DNA of 8,641 nucleotides from Acidobacteriota bacterium. GTDB taxonomy: Bacteria > Acidobacteriota > Terriglobia > Terriglobales > Acidobacteriaceae. A model generated the notes under the pieces. It was not told where the DNA came from, made no database searches, and worked only from the letters and a program-made list of their open reading frames with translations. The position numbers and the translations under genes were made by a program. The stretch is from assembly GCA_021781255.1 (NCBI GenBank), contig JAJXXG010000342.1, positions 1 to 8,641 on the forward strand, in the 5' to 3' direction. Positions 6,117-8,641 of this stretch are shown one piece after another (within the stretch, counting starts at the first letter, position 1; every line of letters starts with the position of its first letter).

Positions 6117-6523
6117 AAGCATACTTTGGCCGCCGCTACATGCTGAGCGCGAGCCACCGGCTGCACACGGACGCGCTTTCAGCCGAGGAGAACCGGGAGG
6201 CGTATGGCAAGTGCAACAATCCGCACGGCCATGGGCACAACTATGTGGTGGAGGTGCTGGCCGGAGGCGCGGTGAACGCGGAGACCGGCATGGTGGTGGA
6301 TATGGCGGCCCTGGATGAAACGGTCCACAAAGTGGTGGTGGATCGCTTTGACCATACAAATTTGAACCTCGACCCGCTGTTTGTGAATCGCGTGCCGACC
6401 ACGGAGAATCTTTGTAGGGCAGTCTTTGAGTTGCTGAAGGACGCACTGCCCGCAGGTGAAGTGGCGCATGTGCGCGTGGAAGAGACGGAGAATAACTTCT
6501 TTCAGTGCGATAGCGCGAATTGA
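6113..6523 (+). CDS. 6-pyruvoyltetrahydropterin / 6-carboxytetrahydropterin synthase family protein (paralogue 2)
   Basis: 136 residues. A second complete PTPS/QueD-family enzyme directly following the first. Visible active-site residues are H15 (LSASH), C34, H40 and H42 (GKCNNPHGHGHNY), D80-H81 (FDHTNLN), E98 (TTEN) and E124 (VEETENN). The C-NNPxGHGHNY segment and the ETxNN ending are very close to animal PTPS, again with C-x5-HGH spacing. It is clearly homologous to the preceding gene but diverged through most of the non-catalytic positions, so it is not a recent duplicate. ATG 6113 is chosen because it overlaps the upstream TGA (6114-6116), is preceded by GGGGAG (6103-6108), and gives the family's normal N-terminus (MKAYFGRRYMLSASH). 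The same frame stays open further upstream to 6008, but that part lies inside paralogue 1. The two products may have different reactions or may form mixed hexamers; this is inference. Confidence 0.9.
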   Translation: MKAYFGRRYMLSASHRLHTDALSAEENREAYGKCNNPHGHGHNYVVEVLAGGAVNAETGMVVDMAALDETVHKVVVDRFDHTNLNLDPLFVNRVPTTENLCRAVFELLKDALPAGEVAHVRVEETENNFFQCDSAN

Positions 6524-6571
6524 CCAGGCCCGCGAAGGCTGCGGAAGGCACAGTGAGATAAGGATGGAGCA

Positions 6572-6595
6572 CGCCCGGTTCCCCGGGGCGGGAGG
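6572..6595 (+). promoter_or_regulatory. hairpin abutting the folE Shine-Dalgarno site
   Basis: CGCCC(GG) at 6572-6578 can pair with (CC)GGGGCG ending at 6590, giving five GC pairs plus two more across a bulged G with a TTCC loop. The Shine-Dalgarno GGAGG (6591-6595) follows immediately. GGAGG is directly next to ATG 6596 (no spacer) but 9 bases before ATG 6605, so it points to 6605 as the real start. A regulatory effect of the hairpin on initiation is inferred only. Confidence 0.4.
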
Positions 6596-6604
6596 ATGAA
6601 GTTT

Positions 6605-7234
6605 ATGGCGCAGCCGATCGCTGTGAGCAAGCACGTCCGCAGGGCGGGCGTGGACGAGGGCCTGAACGAATTCAGCACGCAGGAGATGTATCGCGAGATC
6701 CTGAGCCGTCTGGGCGAGGACCCCAACCGCGACGGGTTGCTTGCGACACCGGGCCGCGTGGAGAAGTCGATGGCTTTTCTGACCAAGGGCTACGACGAGG
6801 ACCCGACGAAGATTCTGCGCGGAGCGCTGTTTGACGTGGACTATGACGAGATGGTGATCGTCAAGGACATTGAGATGTTCTCGCTGTGCGAGCACCATAT
6901 GCTGCCGTTTTTCGGCAAGGTGCATGTGGCGTATATTCCCAACGGCAAGGTGATCGGGCTCAGCAAGATTCCGCGGCTGGTGGAGGTGTTTGCGCGGCGC
7001 CTGCAGGTGCAGGAGCGGCTGACGCGGCAGATTGCAGACGCAATTCAGGATGCGATTGAGCCGCAGGGCGTGGGCGTGGTGATCGAGGCGCGGCACCTGT
7101 GCATGATGATGCGCGGCATTGAGAAGCAGCACTCGTCCACGGTGACGTCGGCGATGGTGGGCTGCTTTCGGCAGAAGGAGACGCGCTCGGAGTTCCTGAC
7201 GCTGGTGCGGCAGCCGGGGAGTGGCGCGGTATAG
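6605..7234 (+). CDS. folE: GTP cyclohydrolase I (type IA)
   Basis: 209 residues from ATG 6605. Converts GTP to 7,8-dihydroneopterin triphosphate plus formate, the first step of folate, biopterin and queuosine/deazapurine synthesis; a cytosolic toroidal homo-oligomer. The zinc site is visible as C95 and H98 in [12 protein letters not shown] and C166 in [10 protein letters not shown], with the catalytic histidines H97 and H164. [23 protein letters not shown] and the C-terminal [10 protein letters not shown] are family signatures. Because the zinc cysteines are present this is type IA, not the zinc-independent FolE2. An upstream in-frame ATG at 6596 would add three residues (MKF), but it touches the Shine-Dalgarno GGAGG without spacer, so 6605 is preferred. 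It is 81 bp downstream of the second PTPS gene and in the same orientation. Its product is the substrate of both PTPS paralogues, which strongly supports one pathway. Confidence 0.95.
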   Translation: MAQPIAVSKHVRRAGVDEGLNEFSTQEMYREILSRLGEDPNRDGLLATPGRVEKSMAFLTKGYDEDPTKILRGALFDVDYDEMVIVKDIEMFSLCEHHMLPFFGKVHVAYIPNGKVIGLSKIPRLVEVFARRLQVQERLTRQIADAIQDAIEPQGVGVVIEARHLCMMMRGIEKQHSSTVTSAMVGCFRQKETRSEFLTLVRQPGSGAV

Positions 7235-7262
7235 GCGGGGCTTGCTCGTCTAAAGTAAATAA

Positions 7263-8141
7263 GTGAACGGACTACTGGTAATCGACAAGCCTGGTGGCAT
7301 GACAAGCCACGACGTGGTCAACCGGCTGCGCAAGATCACGGGCGAGCGCTCCATTGGGCATCTGGGCACGCTGGACCCCATGGCGACAGGCGTTTTGCCG
7401 CTGCTGCTGGGCAAGTTTACGCGCCTGGCGCAGTATTTTTCCTCCGCTGAGAAAAGCTATTCCGGGACAATCCGTTTCGGGTTTGCGACCGACACGTATG
7501 ACTCCGAGGGCGAATGTGTGGGGCAGCCAATTGAACCCGCGCTGACGCTTGAGCAAGTGCGCACGGCAGCAGCGCGCTTTCATGGCGAGATGCAGCAGAT
7601 GCCTCCGTCATTTTCCGCAAAGAAGATTGCCGGAACGCCCGCCTACAAGCTGGCACGTGAAGGCAAGCCGGTGGAACTGAAGCCGGCGGCGGTTTCCATC
7701 GCTTCATTTGAGATTGTTAAGCTTGACGGCGCTGAAGCCGCGTTCGCGATGAGCATCAGCGCGGGCGGCTACGTGCGTTCGGTGGCCCATGAACTGGGCC
7801 AGGACCTGGGCTGCGGAGCGCATTTGAGCAGCCTGCGCCGCACGCGGGCGGGCGCGTTTACGCTGGCCGATGCCTGCACGCTGGAGGAACTGGCGGCGCT
7901 GGCCGGGGTGCTGGAAGCGCTGGAGCAGCGCTGCGTGCATCCGCGCAATCTGTTGCCGCAGATGCCCTGCGTGGCGGGCGACGAACAGGCGATGGGCAGG
8001 TTGCGGAATGGCGCGCAGGCCAACCTGCCGGAGTTCTCGCTTGCGCCGCTGGTGAAGGTGTTTGCAGGCCAGCGCGAGCTGGTGGGGATTGCAAAGCGCG
8101 TGGCGGGGACGCTGTTTCAGCCGGTTGTGGTGATGGGGTGA
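7263..8141 (+). CDS. truB: tRNA pseudouridine(55) synthase
   Basis: 292 residues. Isomerises U55 in the T-loop of elongator tRNAs to pseudouridine. The N-terminus NGLLVIDKPGGMTSHDVV and the catalytic motif GHLGTLDPMATGVL (32-45, nucleophile D38) are diagnostic. K64-S-Y66 supplies the conserved active-site tyrosine, and GGYVRSVAHELGQDLGCGAHLSSLRRTRAG is the second conserved block. The C-terminal part continues into a PUA-like region. The start is GTG 7263: an in-frame TAA (7260-7262) sits immediately upstream, and the next internal ATG (residue 13) would remove the conserved IDKP segment. No good Shine-Dalgarno site is visible, so initiation may be weak or coupled to folE, which ends 28 bp earlier. 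It is in the same orientation as the pterin genes, but there is no metabolic link beyond tRNA modification if the PTPS genes serve queuosine. Confidence 0.96.
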   Translation: MNGLLVIDKPGGMTSHDVVNRLRKITGERSIGHLGTLDPMATGVLPLLLGKFTRLAQYFSSAEKSYSGTIRFGFATDTYDSEGECVGQPIEPALTLEQVRTAAARFHGEMQQMPPSFSAKKIAGTPAYKLAREGKPVELKPAAVSIASFEIVKLDGAEAAFAMSISAGGYVRSVAHELGQDLGCGAHLSSLRRTRAGAFTLADACTLEELAALAGVLEALEQRCVHPRNLLPQMPCVAGDEQAMGRLRNGAQANLPEFSLAPLVKVFAGQRELVGIAKRVAGTLFQPVVVMG

Positions 8142-8146
8142 GGGAA

Positions 8147-8181
8147 GGTGTCAGGGATCAGGTGTCAGGTGTCAGGGATCA
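8147..8181. repeat. short direct repeat GGTGTCAGGGATCA
   Basis: GGTGTCAGGGATCA occurs at 8147-8160 and again at 8168-8181, separated by a third partial copy GGTGTCA (8161-8167), all in the 94-bp gap between the convergent truB and esterase genes. The composition is G-rich on the plus strand with no inverted symmetry, so it is not a terminator hairpin. It looks like a small intergenic tandem-repeat tract. Confidence 0.7.
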
Positions 8182-8235
8182 GGGAAGAAGGAATAGGGAT
8201 TAGCGTGCAGGTTCCGGTTGACGCTTTCCGAGCGC

Positions 8236-8641
8236 CTATCTTTTCAGCAGCGGCTTGAGCGCGGGCAGTAGGGTGTCGGCAATGATCTGAGAGCCTTTGG
8301 CCGTGGGGTGAATGCCGTCGGGCTGTATCGTGCCGGGCACTCTGATCAGGTTCTTGTAGAGCATGGGCACAAAGGCGACGTGGTGTTTGGCAGCGAGATC
8401 GTGAAAGACTCGATCGAAGGATTGGATGTAGTCGCTGCCATAGTTGGGCGGCAGGGTGATGCCGGCGAGCAGTACCTTGATGTGCGCGCCTGCGAGCTTG
8501 CTGAGCACGGCGTCGAGATTGCCGCGGGTCTGTTTGAGAGGCAGGCCGCGCAATCCGTCGTTGCCGCCGAACTCGACAATGACGATGGCGGGACGCAGGC
8601 GCAAAACGGATTGCAGCCCGGCTGCGGCGTCCTTTGTGGTT
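8236..8641 (-). CDS. SGNH/GDSL hydrolase, TesA-like arylesterase, C-terminal part (5' end outside window)
   Basis: 134 residues are visible before TAG (8238-8236); the N-terminus with the GDSL serine block lies beyond the window. Visible family blocks are VIVEFGGNDGLRGLP (20-34; block III with G26 and N27 of the oxyanion site), QTRGNLDAV (37-45), and block V PDGIHPTAKG (107-116), holding catalytic D108 and H111. This is the pattern of multifunctional acyl-CoA thioesterase I / lysophospholipase / arylesterase (TesA) proteins, which usually carry a signal peptide and act in the periplasm; that part cannot be seen here. The gene converges on truB. The distance to truB is 94 bp, with only the short repeat tract and no clear terminator between. 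Confidence 0.88.
   Translation of the reverse strand, partial: TTKDAAAGLQSVLRLRPAIVIVEFGGNDGLRGLPLKQTRGNLDAVLSKLAGAHIKVLLAGITLPPNYGSDYIQSFDRVFHDLAAKHHVAFVPMLYKNLIRVPGTIQPDGIHPTAKGSQIIADTLLPALKPLLKR

Noticed and set aside
8202..8225. AGCGT/ACGCT inverted repeat between truB and the esterase
   Set aside because: Five base pairs with a 14-base loop and a short T-run; not distinguishable from chance.

Overview
The window looks like a chromosomal segment of a GC-rich, plant-polymer-degrading soil bacterium. The best guess is an Acidobacteriota (Terriglobia-type) genome. This rests on the kind of proteins present (a long GH9 enzyme with a glycine/alanine/arginine-rich insert, a DUF2867 protein, a TlpA-type lipoprotein) and on base composition judged by eye. 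No 16S or other decisive marker is present, so the taxonomic call is inference.

Layout, left to right. (1) Bases 1-354 are the 3' end of a plus-strand DUF2867 gene. (2) Bases 355-551 hold no supportable gene, but contain the intrinsic terminator of the next, minus-strand gene. (3) Bases 552-3254 (minus) encode a secreted 900-residue GH9 glycoside hydrolase. Its catalytic domain is interrupted by a low-complexity stretch of about 65 residues. (4) Bases 3362-3496 carry a minus-strand tRNA-Arg(ACG) with encoded CCA and its terminator hairpin. (5) Bases 3566-4362 hold two minus-strand genes, a TlpA/ResA-like thioredoxin lipoprotein and then a small HMA-fold-like protein without the CxxC metal site. 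(6) Diverging from them across 42 bp is a run of five plus-strand genes: a membrane GT2 glycosyltransferase (4405-5583), two tandem PTPS/QueD-family pterin synthases (5697-6116 and 6113-6523, with a 4-bp ATGA overlap), folE (6605-7234) and truB (7263-8141). (7) A short GTGTCAGG-type direct repeat lies downstream of truB. (8) The window ends inside a minus-strand SGNH/TesA-like esterase that converges on truB.

How the genes work together. FolE makes 7,8-dihydroneopterin triphosphate from GTP, and this is the substrate of PTPS/QueD enzymes, so 5697-7234 is a coherent pterin-making block. Two complete but clearly diverged PTPS paralogues, translationally coupled in one transcript, are the most unusual part of the window. 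Both have the Cys-x5-His-x-His spacing of eukaryote-type 6-pyruvoyltetrahydropterin synthase rather than the shorter spacing of classical QueD. TruB (tRNA pseudouridine-55) may simply share the transcript. The GH9 enzyme, the esterase and the TlpA lipoprotein are cell-envelope or secreted functions, each in its own unit. I see no mobile element, CRISPR array or prophage gene.
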